Below are positions 37,718-45,551 of a stretch of DNA of 64,000 bases, in pieces (position 1 is the first letter of the stretch; each line of letters opens with the position of its first letter). The DNA lies in assembly GCF_030812215.1 (NCBI RefSeq), contig NZ_JAUSSG010000002.1, forward strand, positions 62,001 to 126,000, given 5' to 3'. The translations under genes and the position numbers were made by a program. The notes under the pieces are model-generated. The model did not search any database and was not told the origin of the DNA. It saw only the letters and a program-made list of their open reading frames with translations. This DNA comes from Variovorax boronicumulans (GTDB taxonomy: Bacteria > Pseudomonadota > Gammaproteobacteria > Burkholderiales > Burkholderiaceae_C).

Positions 37718-38907
37718 AGCCATCGCGCCGGTCGCTGTGGGCGTGGCTCACGTGGCGGATGATCGCGCTGGCGATTGCCGCCACGGCGGGCGTGCAGGCG
37801 GGCATGTGGGTCCGCTACAGCTACTGGGAATCGAAAATCGATGCCCAACTGCCGGCCGGCATCGTCGAAGAACTCAGGCGGCTCGAGAGCGCTCCCAAGA
37901 GCGAGGAAACCTCGAAGCGCTTGAGCGAGATCTACACCCAATACGGGGACCGCTTCGTGTTCCCGTCGGATTCGGATGACCTGCTTATCCAGACGCTGCT
38001 GAGCCTTTCCATCATTCCCTTCGTGGCGGTGTTCGGACTGCTCATGGCGCGCCGCATCGTCGAGCCCGTCTCGGATGTCGCGACCGCGGCGGAATCGGTG
38101 TCCATGGGGCGCTTTTCCGCCCGCGCGCCGGTGCTCGATTCGGCTCCGGCCGAACTTCAGCGCCTGGCCAACCACTTCAACGCAATGGCCGAGCGCCTGG
38201 AGGCCTACGATCGCGAATTGCAGGACTCCAGCGCCGCGATCGCCCACGAGCTTCGAACCCCGCTCACTGCCGCAATGGGGCGATTGCAGGGCATCGTCGA
38301 CGAGGTTTTCCCGCTCGATGAAAAACAGATCCGGACCGTGCTGGATCAACTGGGACAGATACACCGCATCATTGGCGACTTGCAGGTTCTGTCGTTGGCT
38401 CAAGGTGGCCGCTTGCAGCTGGAAACGACGACGTTCGACCTGCACGGCTTCGTCGATGAGCGCGTCTCATGGGCTCTTCCTTCCCTGCAGGAACGAGGCA
38501 TGACGGCGATCAACCATGTGAGCGCAAAAGAGACAGTGCGCGCCGACAGGGGCAGACTGGGCCAAGTTCTTTCGGCGTTGATCGACAACGCAGTGCGCTA
38601 TGCGAGTGACGGTGGCTTGGTGGAGATCGACTGCTGCGCAGATGCATCCACCCTCGAACTGATCGTGCGCGATCGAGGCAAGAGCGCTTCGGTGGAAGAC
38701 GTGTCGCGCTTCTTCGAGCGCTTCTGGCGCAGCGAACAGTCGCGCTCCCGGTACGCGGGGGGGACCGGCCTGGGCCTGTCCGTCGTGCAGGCAATCTGCC
38801 AGGCACATGGCGGCGAGGCAAAAGCCGCTGCGCGCACTGGAGGCGGGCTGGAGATTCGGATCTGTCTGCCCCGCAATCCAGGCTTGCGTAGATCGATCGA
38901 CGAGTAA
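37714..38907 (+). CDS. Membrane sensor histidine kinase (BaeS-like)
   Basis: A 397-residue kinase. TM1 (WRMIALAIAATAGVQAGMWV) and TM2 (LLSLSIIPFVAVFGLLMARR) flank a short periplasmic sensor of ~70 residues that is rich in Glu/Lys/Ser. A HAMP domain follows (VEPVSDVATAAESVSMGRFS). The H-box is AAIAHELRTPLTAAMGRLQ with the phospho-His. The ATPase has an N-box (LSALIDNAVRYA) and a G2 box (GGTGLGLSVVQAICQAHGG). The G1 Asp lies in IVRDRGKSAS, which lacks the usual second Gly. The sensor is too small for a known ligand fold. Start ATG 37714 overlaps the regulator stop. Confidence 0.9.
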   Translation: MKPSRRSLWAWLTWRMIALAIAATAGVQAGMWVRYSYWESKIDAQLPAGIVEELRRLESAPKSEETSKRLSEIYTQYGDRFVFPSDSDDLLIQTLLSLSIIPFVAVFGLLMARRIVEPVSDVATAAESVSMGRFSARAPVLDSAPAELQRLANHFNAMAERLEAYDRELQDSSAAIAHELRTPLTAAMGRLQGIVDEVFPLDEKQIRTVLDQLGQIHRIIGDLQVLSLAQGGRLQLETTTFDLHGFVDERVSWALPSLQERGMTAINHVSAKETVRADRGRLGQVLSALIDNAVRYASDGGLVEIDCCADASTLELIVRDRGKSASVEDVSRFFERFWRSEQSRSRYAGGTGLGLSVVQAICQAHGGEAKAAARTGGGLEIRICLPRNPGLRRSIDE

Positions 38908-39157
38908 GCGCTCTTTCCGGGGAGGAAGGAAGGTCTGGTTCGCTTGCTCGGTGAGCCACAACGCACTGCATGGCTTTCGAAAAGGGCGCCGCTTGACCGA
39001 TCCTTGATGCTGTACCCACCGATCTTCAATGAAGCATCGGCAACATGACGGCATGAATCATTTCCAGGGCCTGGGGAACCGCACGCCGCTGCCGCTCCCG
39101 GAAGCGAAGGCCGAACTCTCCTGCAACACCTCAAAGACTTCAATGCAAGGATCTTTC

Positions 39158-39484
39158 ATGAAGAACCCGCAACGCAAAAGACTATGTTTATCCGCAATGA
39201 CTGTACTCATGCTGCTGGCTGCGGGGTCCGCGACCGCCGGCGTGAGTTGGTCCATCGGCATCAGTTCCCCGAATGTGGTCGTGGCGCCTCGACCGCCGGC
39301 TGTGGTCTACGAGGCCGCGCCGGCCTACGTGATCCCGGCACCGGTTTATCCGGTCGCGCCACGAGTCGTCGTCGCACCGCCGGTGGTCTACCAACCGCCG
39401 TCTGTTGCCCTGCGAATCGATCATGAGCACGACCCTTACCCGTACTACCACCACAGACACGACGACGACTGCGATGACGACTGA
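39158..39484 (+). CDS. Small exported His/Asp-rich protein
   Basis: A 108-residue protein with a clear Sec signal (KRLCLSAMTVLMLLAAGSAT, cleavage likely at ATA-GVS). The mature part is low-complexity: repeated Val/Pro/Ala/Tyr segments (PRPPAVVYEAAPAYVIPAPV) ending in a His/Asp/Tyr-rich tail (YYHHRHDDDCDDD). The tail could bind divalent metal. ATG 39158 has AAGGA 8 nt upstream. Similar small proteins of unknown role are common in Burkholderiales. It follows the two-component system by 250 nt and precedes an ABC exporter on the same strand. A stress-regulated periplasmic metal chaperone or envelope protein is possible. Confidence 0.7.
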   Translation: MKNPQRKRLCLSAMTVLMLLAAGSATAGVSWSIGISSPNVVVAPRPPAVVYEAAPAYVIPAPVYPVAPRVVVAPPVVYQPPSVALRIDHEHDPYPYYHHRHDDDCDDD

Positions 39485-39627
39485 AGCTCGCCAATGTGCC
39501 GCACGGAGCGGGATGCCGCCCCAGAACTGACCTGCCCGCAAGTCCCTGTCCAGAGACAGGGGCGTCGCTCGCCTGCCGCTGCCCCTCACGTCTGTTGCAT
39601 CCGCGGCAGCACAACTCCATTGCTCCG

Positions 39628-41325
39628 ATGAACGCTTTGTCTCCGGGCCTTTCCCCTTTTGCCACCGACATGTGGCGTCTCTTGAAACCCTTCGCCGGTG
39701 TCGTTGCGATCGCGACGCTCATCGGCAGCGTGGGCGGCTTGGCCACGGCCGCGCTGCTGGAGCAGATCAATTCGGCCTTGCACGGTACAGCGGTCCTGTC
39801 CACTTCCGCGATAGCCGGGCTCGCCGTCCTGGCCGTGTTCGCCGTCGGGGGACACACGGTGGCAGGCATCCTCAACAGCGTCACCGGCCAGCGTGTGGTC
39901 GCCGCCCTTCGCAAGGACGTCTCCCTGCGGATCCTAGGCGCACCAATCGCCGCCGTCGAGCGCATGAAGAGCTATCGGCTGCAGGCGATCCTCAACGAGG
40001 ATATCGACACCATCAGCGATTTCACGGCGGAGTTCGCCGGCCACGCCTCGGCCTTCGCGGTCACCGCGGGCTGCGCGATCTACCTGTTCAGACTCTCGCC
40101 CGTTCTTTTCCTCGTCAGCGCGCTCGCGCTGGTTGTCGGTATCGGGATCAATTTCGCCGCGGCAACGGCCTGGAGTCGTGACTTCGAGAAGGCCCGAACT
40201 GGCGAGGACGAATTGCAGAAGCACTACCGCAGCGTCGTGGAAGGTGCCAAGGAACTCCGGCTCAACCGGAAGCGCCGTGCCCAGGTGCACGGCGTCCGCC
40301 TGTCGGCTGCCGCCGATCTCGTCGCGCGGCTCAAGGCTCGGGCGCTCGGCTTGTTCTGGATCGCCGAAGGTACGAATTCGGCGCTCTTCTTCCTGGTCGT
40401 CGTGTGGATCCTGGTGGCGCGTCCGTCGTTGGGAATCGACGCCCAGGTCGTCAGCGGCTTCATCATCGTGCTGCTCTTCATCAAGGGCCCCATCGAGGAG
40501 CTGGCCGCGCTGCTGCCTTTCTTGAGCCAGGCCCAGGTGGCCCTCCGCCGGATCGCGCACCTGTCGGCGGAATTCAGGAAGGAGCCGCACGCCGTTGGCT
40601 CCGCCCAGCCTGCATTTCTCGCGAGCCGCATCGAGTTGCGGCAGGCTCGCTACCGTTTCGACGCTGCGCAGGAGGGCACGCAGCCCTTCGAAGTGGGTCC
40701 GATCGACCTCAGGCTGCGACGCGGCGAGACGCTGTTCATCGTCGGCGGCAACGGGAGCGGGAAGACGACGCTCATCAAGCTGCTCCTTGGCCTTTATCAA
40801 CCCAGCGAAGGGCAGCTTCTGCTCGACGGCGCGCCCGTGGACGACCGCGGCCACGAAGCCTACCGCGGGCTCTTCTCCGCCATCTTCTCTGACTACCATC
40901 TGTTCGATGAGCTGGTCGCGCAGGATGCCGGGCACACTCGGGCCGCCAAAGAACTGATGGACCGGCTGGGTGTCGCGGACAAGGTCCAGCTTGTCGACGG
41001 CATGTTTTCCACGACGGACGTTTCGACGGGCCAGCGCAAGCGCCTCGCGCTCGTCCACGCCTGGCTGGAAGACCGCCCGGTGGTCATGTTCGACGAATGG
41101 GCCGCGGACCAGGACCCCGAGTTCCGCAGCGTCTTCTATCGTGAGCTGTTGCCGGAACTCAAGCGCGAGGGCAAGACCCTGATCGTGGTCTCGCATGACG
41201 ACCGCTACTTCGACGTCGCGGACCGCGTGATTCGAATGAGCGCGGGTCGGATCGTCGAGGAGTTCATTCCACCTGGAAAGCCGAAGTCATCCAGGTCATG
41301 CGAGGCAGATTTCAGACAAGCCTGA
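39628..41325 (+). CDS. Cyclic-peptide-export-type ABC transporter (PvdE/SyrD family)
   Basis: A 565-residue half-size ABC exporter with a six-helix membrane domain (residues 1-~320) and an ATPase. The ATPase has Walker A VGGNGSGKTTLIKLLLG, the atypical signature VSTGQRKRLALVHAWLEDRP and Walker B VVMFDEWAADQDPEFR. The STGQRKR signature and DEWAADQDP are hallmarks of the PvdE/SyrD group. These move siderophore or lipopeptide precursors across the inner membrane. No NRPS or siderophore gene is in the window, so this is an orphan exporter; a role for the product of the neighbouring clusters cannot be excluded. I chose ATG 39628, since the 44 residues before it are Cys/Pro/Arg-rich and not family-like. 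Confidence 0.85.
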   Translation: MNALSPGLSPFATDMWRLLKPFAGVVAIATLIGSVGGLATAALLEQINSALHGTAVLSTSAIAGLAVLAVFAVGGHTVAGILNSVTGQRVVAALRKDVSLRILGAPIAAVERMKSYRLQAILNEDIDTISDFTAEFAGHASAFAVTAGCAIYLFRLSPVLFLVSALALVVGIGINFAAATAWSRDFEKARTGEDELQKHYRSVVEGAKELRLNRKRRAQVHGVRLSAAADLVARLKARALGLFWIAEGTNSALFFLVVVWILVARPSLGIDAQVVSGFIIVLLFIKGPIEELAALLPFLSQAQVALRRIAHLSAEFRKEPHAVGSAQPAFLASRIELRQARYRFDAAQEGTQPFEVGPIDLRLRRGETLFIVGGNGSGKTTLIKLLLGLYQPSEGQLLLDGAPVDDRGHEAYRGLFSAIFSDYHLFDELVAQDAGHTRAAKELMDRLGVADKVQLVDGMFSTTDVSTGQRKRLALVHAWLEDRPVVMFDEWAADQDPEFRSVFYRELLPELKREGKTLIVVSHDDRYFDVADRVIRMSAGRIVEEFIPPGKPKSSRSCEADFRQA

Positions 41326-41336
41326 TCGCGGCTGCA

Positions 41337-41819
41337 TTACTGCAGCCGGACCAGCGACGACAGCTGCGCGAACCGTTGCGGGGATCGGAAACGCAGATGG
41401 AACGCATAGATCGATGCCAGGAATCCGGCTGCCAACACACTGAAGGCCAGCGCGTAGCTCGGTCCGGCGGGTAGCCCGGACAAGAGCTGGACATGGGTGA
41501 TCATCTGCCACAGGAAGAATGTCAGCACGGCCGCGCTGATCACCGGTGCAAACAGCGATCGCCATCGCGAAACCTTCATTGGATGCTTCCGGAAAAACAC
41601 AATGACGGCCATCGCAGCAAGAACCTGGCAGGTCAACACACCGACCGCGGAAGGAACGCTCGCCCAGGGCAGAACCTGGAGCATCGGATCCAGACCCGCC
41701 ACCGCACACAGCAGAACCAGCATCGCCGATATGCACAGCGTTACCGCGGACGCCACGTGCGGGGATCTGTGCCTGTGGTGCATTCCATCTCGACGGCGCA
41801 GTGATGCCGAGCTTCGCAA
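41337..41819 (-). pseudogene. Amino-acid permease (APC family), C-terminal fragment
   Basis: The frame reads RHRSPHVASAVTLC and then four hydrophobic segments (ISAMLVLLCAVAGLDP, VPSAVGVLTCQVLAAMAVIV, LFAPVISAAVLTFFLWQMIT, YALAFSVLAAGFLASIYAFH). The pattern and the VIVFFRKHP loop are those of the last ~150 residues of APC amino-acid transporters. Eight or so N-terminal helices are missing, and upstream lies an AroQ fragment. There is no promoter or start of its own that I can defend, so I call it a remnant. Confidence 0.65.
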
Positions 41820-41836
41820 GCGGCACGGATATCTCG

Positions 41837-42013
41837 CTAGACGGCACCTCCCACTGTCGACACGGCGGCACGCAAGCCGGGCAGATAGCTGTCCAGGCCG
41901 AAGCCGCAGATCTGGCCCTTCACGATGTCCGCGAACACCGAGTGATGCCGGAATTCCTCACGCGCATGGATGTTGGACATGTGCAGTTCGACCACCGGTA
42001 CCGTGAGGATCCG
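41837..42013 (-). pseudogene. Type II 3-dehydroquinate dehydratase (AroQ), C-terminal fragment
   Basis: The translated segment [20 protein letters not shown] followed by [20 protein letters not shown] matches the conserved C-terminal third of AroQ, including the His-rich [15 protein letters not shown] motif. Sequence upstream in the same frame (Ala/Gly/Pro-rich) has no AroQ character, and the N-terminal active-site Tyr/Arg region is absent. It ends 17 nt before the permease fragment. Together they mark a scar from deletion. A functional aroQ must be elsewhere in the genome. Confidence 0.65.
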
Positions 42014-42971
42014 CTGAGCACCGCGCGCTGGATGTGCACCTGCACCACCTCCCGAGGCTGCTGCTGCGGCAGCCAGTACTCGCGGACTCGTGCGGATATG
42101 CGACTGAATACTCTCCGCTGCAGGCGCGCGAATGCCCGTGCTCAGGTGGACGTGTGCGTGACTTGCGAGGAAATCCGGATCGAGCCCATCATCTCGATGA
42201 ACTTCGCGGGCGGCTGTCTCGATGGCTTCATCGAGATCGTTTGTGTGCACGTGTTCCGCCCGCATGGGTAGAGGGGGTGATCCACGGCAATCAATGCGAC
42301 GCGATGGACATTGGTCGACGCTGCTCGGAGACCACCATCGACCACATGATCGCCGATGCGCAGTACCGCTACTTTGCAGGCGCCGTGCTCAAGCAAAAAA
42401 GGCCTTGCGCGGCCCATTCCCGATGACTACATGCACGCAAAGCGGGAGGCGCGGACTTATGCGGCCAGATCATTTCGTGGAACGTGCCAGCCATCATGGT
42501 GGCTTCGAAGCGCTCGCCGTCGCGGGCGGCCAGCGCGCAAGGGCGCCCGATGCGGTCAACGTCGAAGAGCCCGCCACCGGCAGCGCCGACATGCAGCGTC
42601 TGAAGAGCCGTATGAAGAAAGCCGCCGGCCGCAACACCGCCGCGCCCGATGCCGACTGCCAAGAACGATTGGAGCGCAGCGCTGCGCGAGAACGATGTGG
42701 GCGCCTGAGCCCGCCCCATCCTTTTCCAATCTGCAAGACCCGCCATAACAGACCGAGGCCAGTGCGTAGCCGCCCTTTTCCACGCCAGCCCACAACCGCC
42801 GGCCTCAAGAAGTCCTCCAATCAACATTCCCAGAACCTCGTTTGTGGAAAATCAGCCACATCGTCAAGGCAGATGAGTTTGCCGGTATTTCTGTCGGTAT
42901 TTCCGAGGACCGAGCGCGAAAAACCAAGTTTTCATGCGCCTTCCGACAGAAGATTCGATCCCCTCCGGGGG
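42014..42971. other. Decayed DNA without a supported gene
   Basis: Nearly 1 kb in which frames on both strands show short protein-like strings (for example [20 protein letters not shown] on minus, or [19 protein letters not shown] on plus) but no continuous domain. It adjoins the AroQ and permease fragments, so I read it as old, eroded genes. Towards the right end base composition drops in GC, just before a terminator-like hairpin. Confidence 0.5.
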
Positions 42972-43002
42972 CCAACTAAGTTTTTGATTTAGTTGGATTT
43001 TT
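42972..43002 (+). terminator. Rho-independent terminator-like hairpin
   Basis: CCAACTAA (42972-42979) pairs with TTAGTTGG (42989-42996) across a 9-nt loop and is followed by ATTTTT. The T-run makes it act in the plus direction only. No intact plus-strand gene lies upstream, so it may be a leftover of the eroded region. Confidence 0.55.
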
Positions 43003-43189
43003 CCCAAATCCCTCGAAATTCCAAGCCCCTTACAGCGGCACAAAGCGGCCTCTCGCCATCCCAAAAGGTAGCGGTGCTACCCGGGTTTCTCCTATTCTTC
43101 TGAGCCATGGCACAGAACATCCAAGAGTGCACAAGACCTTCACAACGAGCACTTGGCCGCTTCTCTTGAAGATCCGCGCACTGCGAAGC

Positions 43190-43783
43190 TCACACGCCTC
43201 CTGAGCTACCTAAAGAAGTTTTGAGTATGTTGAACTGCCGCTGAATCGCGAGCACATGCTTTCGAACGTTTTCAGCTGCAACTTCATCGTACTGGTCGCG
43301 AGTGCCTGGCTCGACGACGCTAGAGTCGTGACGATGGGTCTCCCATCGTTCGATCGAGCCCTCGAGAAAAGAAAGCTGATCGCGGAGGTTGAGCAACGCC
43401 GCGACTCCCGCGGCGGAACCCAGCTCATGGACGGGAATTCCACTCAAGGCCGTAGCGAGGCTGCGGACAATCGATTTGTCGTACTCCCTGAAGAATCGGG
43501 CGAGATCGATTTTCTGCTCATCAAAGATCGCGCCGATTTCCGAGGCTCTCGATTGAGCCGCTGCAGCAATGGCAACGATAGCCTTCCGACGCTCACTCTC
43601 GGTCCGTTCAGCGAGAAGGTGTTGCTGCCTGAGGGCAGCTCCTGATTGGCGCTCCCCAACCCAATACGCACCGGCAATCGCGAGGACTGATCCGAAAGCC
43701 TGAATCCAACCCGACCACTCGGCCTTCGTCATGCACAGGGGCCACCAGTCGATAGCGAGCAGGCAGTACTCGGGTGTTGGCAT
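43190..43783 (-). CDS. Hypothetical single-pass membrane protein
   Basis: A 197-residue protein with one predicted membrane helix near the N terminus (residues ~24-42, GWIQAFGSVLAIAGAYWVGE). A long helical, probably coiled-coil cytoplasmic part follows (AALRQQHLLAERTESERRKA and a segment rich in Ala/Glu/Arg). ATG 43783 has AGGAG 8 nt upstream, a strong site. Family not recognised beyond resemblance to generic phage- or island-borne hypotheticals. It stands at the end of a minus-strand run of three small genes in a region flanked by eroded DNA. Confidence 0.65.
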   Translation of the reverse strand: MPTPEYCLLAIDWWPLCMTKAEWSGWIQAFGSVLAIAGAYWVGERQSGAALRQQHLLAERTESERRKAIVAIAAAAQSRASEIGAIFDEQKIDLARFFREYDKSIVRSLATALSGIPVHELGSAAGVAALLNLRDQLSFLEGSIERWETHRHDSSVVEPGTRDQYDEVAAENVRKHVLAIQRQFNILKTSLGSSGGV

Positions 43784-43837
43784 TCAGGTTCTCCTCGTTG
43801 GGCGCGCATCGTAGCGCGCGGCGAGCCTGATGCCAGT

Positions 43838-44077
43838 TCAGTCCTCTAGGTCGAACTGCATCTGCAGCGTCCGAATGATCTGCGCGATGTCGGCGCGGTG
43901 CGTGCCGCGGTCGCTCACGACGCGCACGGTCCAGTTGGGGCCGTCATCTTCAGACGGCATGCCGACCACACCTCCGCGGTGCACATCCGTTTGCTGGCCT
44001 CGAAGGCCGGGCAGGGCTTCAATGCGCTGGATCAGCATCTGCTGCAGCTGCTTGGCGGTGCGGGTGGGCTTGGGCAT
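43838..44077 (-). CDS. Hypothetical protein, 79 residues
   Basis: A small soluble protein with an N-terminal helical half (TAKQLQQMLIQRIEALPGLR) and a C-terminal segment (GPNWTVRVVSDRGTHRADIA) ending in acidic LED. AGG lies about 11 nt upstream of ATG 44077. No family recognised. The gene is 9 nt downstream of the next small gene on the strand, so the two are likely co-transcribed. It lies 54 nt upstream of the membrane-protein gene. Confidence 0.6.
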   Translation of the reverse strand: MPKPTRTAKQLQQMLIQRIEALPGLRGQQTDVHRGGVVGMPSEDDGPNWTVRVVSDRGTHRADIAQIIRTLQMQFDLED

Positions 44078-44086
44078 TTGTTTGAC

Positions 44087-44302
44087 CTACTTCTTCAGCG
44101 AGTCTTTCCACTGCCACCAGGCTTGGTTGTGCGCCTCTGTGATGCTGCGATACGTCTCACCGTCACCCGGAAGGGATTCGAGACTGGGACGTTCGATCGA
44201 GTGAATCGTGACCGCCTCTCCGTCCTGATGCATCACCACACAGGCGCGATGCCCGTCCCACTGCATTTCAAGTCGGACCACGTTCGGCTCGGACTTCTCC
44301 AT
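44087..44302 (-). CDS. Hypothetical protein, 71 residues
   Basis: A small soluble protein starting EKSEPNVVRLEMQWDGHRAC and ending in NQAWWQWKDSLKK. I chose ATG 44302 because a strong site (GGGGGAAG) lies 4 nt upstream. The frame is open to 44638, and a 183-residue version is possible, but the extra part is Ala/Arg-rich and has no recognisable start signal. The family is unknown. It heads a run of three hypothetical genes. Confidence 0.55.
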   Translation of the reverse strand: MEKSEPNVVRLEMQWDGHRACVVMHQDGEAVTIHSIERPSLESLPGDGETYRSITEAHNQAWWQWKDSLKK

Positions 44303-44668
44303 CTCGCTTCCCCCAAAATAGTTAGGAGAGGCATTTTGAATCTCCTCGACACCTCTCCTGACCTTGAGCGCGCCAAGAAAATCCCTTATCCGCAGCGGGG
44401 CCGGCACGGGCAATTTGCTTCCCTCGGGGCAGATCACATTCGGCTTCGCCGCCCTTCGTAGCGCGCCCGCATGTCCGCGCGCCACTTCGACGGCAAGAGC
44501 ATCCAATGCGGGGGAACGGACGAGGGAACATTTCGAACGCCAACGAAGGGAACCGAGTGCTGCCGCGGCCTGCAACTCGACCTTCACCGCCCCTCCTCCG
44601 GCCATCTCAAGAAACCATGACGCTCCACGAGCCGTCATGGGAAGCCCGGATCCCGGGCCAGCACCTCA
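44303..44668. other. Gap downstream of the prp operon, with a hairpin
   Basis: About 365 bases. An inverted repeat GCCCGG/CCGGGC (44644-44649 and 44653-44658, 3-nt loop) lies 11 nt past the end of the last prp gene. It could help end transcription, though no T-run follows on the minus strand. The rest is covered by the open upstream part of the 71-residue gene's frame, with no other signal. Confidence 0.4.
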
Positions 44669-45529
44669 TCACGTATAGCGCTTCTCCAGCGCATCCCACT
44701 CCGGCTTGCCAACCAGCCGCTGGCGTTCCGCAAAGGTCGTGACCAGCCCGCTCGATTCCAGCACCTGCTTCTCATCGCGCAGCACGGTCAAAGCCTTCTG
44801 CATGCCGGCAACTGCCCCTTGCAGCGCCGCATTCGCATAAAGCACGATCCCATACCCCAGCTCCCCCAGATCCGTCGCATTGAAGATCGGCGTCTTCCCG
44901 CCGATCACCATGTTCATCAGTTGCGGCTTGGCAAGACGCTGAGGCAGCGCGCGAATTTCTTCCGCAGTGGTGACCGCTTCGACAAACAGGATGTCCGCGC
45001 CCGCCTCGGCGAACTTCTGCGCGCGCTCGACCGCAGCCTCGAAGCCGTGCACGGCAGCCGCATCAGTGCGGGCCATGATCAAAAGATCCTGGTCCTGCCG
45101 CGCATCGACGGCTGCCTTGATCTTGTTCACCGCTTCCTCCGTCGAGATCACTTCCTTGCCCGAGAAATGCCCGCAGCGCTTGGGCGCCACCTGGTCCTCG
45201 AACTGGATGCAGTCGGCACCCGCGCGCTCGAGCGTGCGCACCGTATGGCGCACGTTCAACGCATTGCCGAAACCCGTGTCGGCATCGACGATCAGCGGCA
45301 CCGACACCGCGTCGCGAATGCGCGCCGTGTGGTCGGCAATTTCGGCGAGGCCCATGAAGCCCTGGTCGGGCATGCCGAACCACATGTTGGTAACGCCGGC
45401 GCCAGTGATGTAGATCGCCTTGAAGCCCAGGTCTTCGACGACCTTCGCCGACAGCGCATTGAACGCGCCCGGAACGATCAGGCCGCGGCGGGCTTCGGCG
45501 AGGGATTTGAGTTGCTTGCGGGTGGACAT
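44669..45529 (-). CDS. prpB: Isocitrate lyase/PEP-mutase superfamily enzyme, likely methylisocitrate lyase
   Basis: A 286-residue (beta/alpha)8 enzyme. The active-site loop is APKRCGHFSGK with the catalytic Cys. Metal-site acids lie in VPLIVDADTGFGNALNVRHT and IQFEDQ, and the substrate region includes IMARTDAAAVHG. In this operon it would split 2-methylisocitrate into pyruvate and succinate, the last step of the methylcitrate cycle. However, the sequence is closer to the dimethylmalate-lyase/carboxyphosphonoenolpyruvate-mutase branch than to E. coli PrpB (which has KRCGHRPNK and is ~10 residues longer). The role thus rests partly on context. ATG 45529 gives the family start STRKQLKSL. It is 22 nt after prpF and the last gene of the operon. 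Confidence 0.8.
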   Translation of the reverse strand: MSTRKQLKSLAEARRGLIVPGAFNALSAKVVEDLGFKAIYITGAGVTNMWFGMPDQGFMGLAEIADHTARIRDAVSVPLIVDADTGFGNALNVRHTVRTLERAGADCIQFEDQVAPKRCGHFSGKEVISTEEAVNKIKAAVDARQDQDLLIMARTDAAAVHGFEAAVERAQKFAEAGADILFVEAVTTAEEIRALPQRLAKPQLMNMVIGGKTPIFNATDLGELGYGIVLYANAALQGAVAGMQKALTVLRDEKQVLESSGLVTTFAERQRLVGKPEWDALEKRYT

Positions 45530-45551
45530 TCGAAAAATTCCAATCAATCAA

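Noticed and set aside
42951-42974. tRNA 3'-end-like string (GATTCGATCCCC then GGGGGCCA)
   Set aside because: No anticodon or D arm precedes it, and the T stem does not pair; the CCCC/GGGG simply forms a small hairpin. It might be an attachment-site relic, but nothing supports that.
44303-44638. Longer 183-residue version of the small gene ending at 44087
   Set aside because: The added part is Ala/Arg-rich and lacks a start signal, whereas a strong ribosome site precedes the internal ATG.
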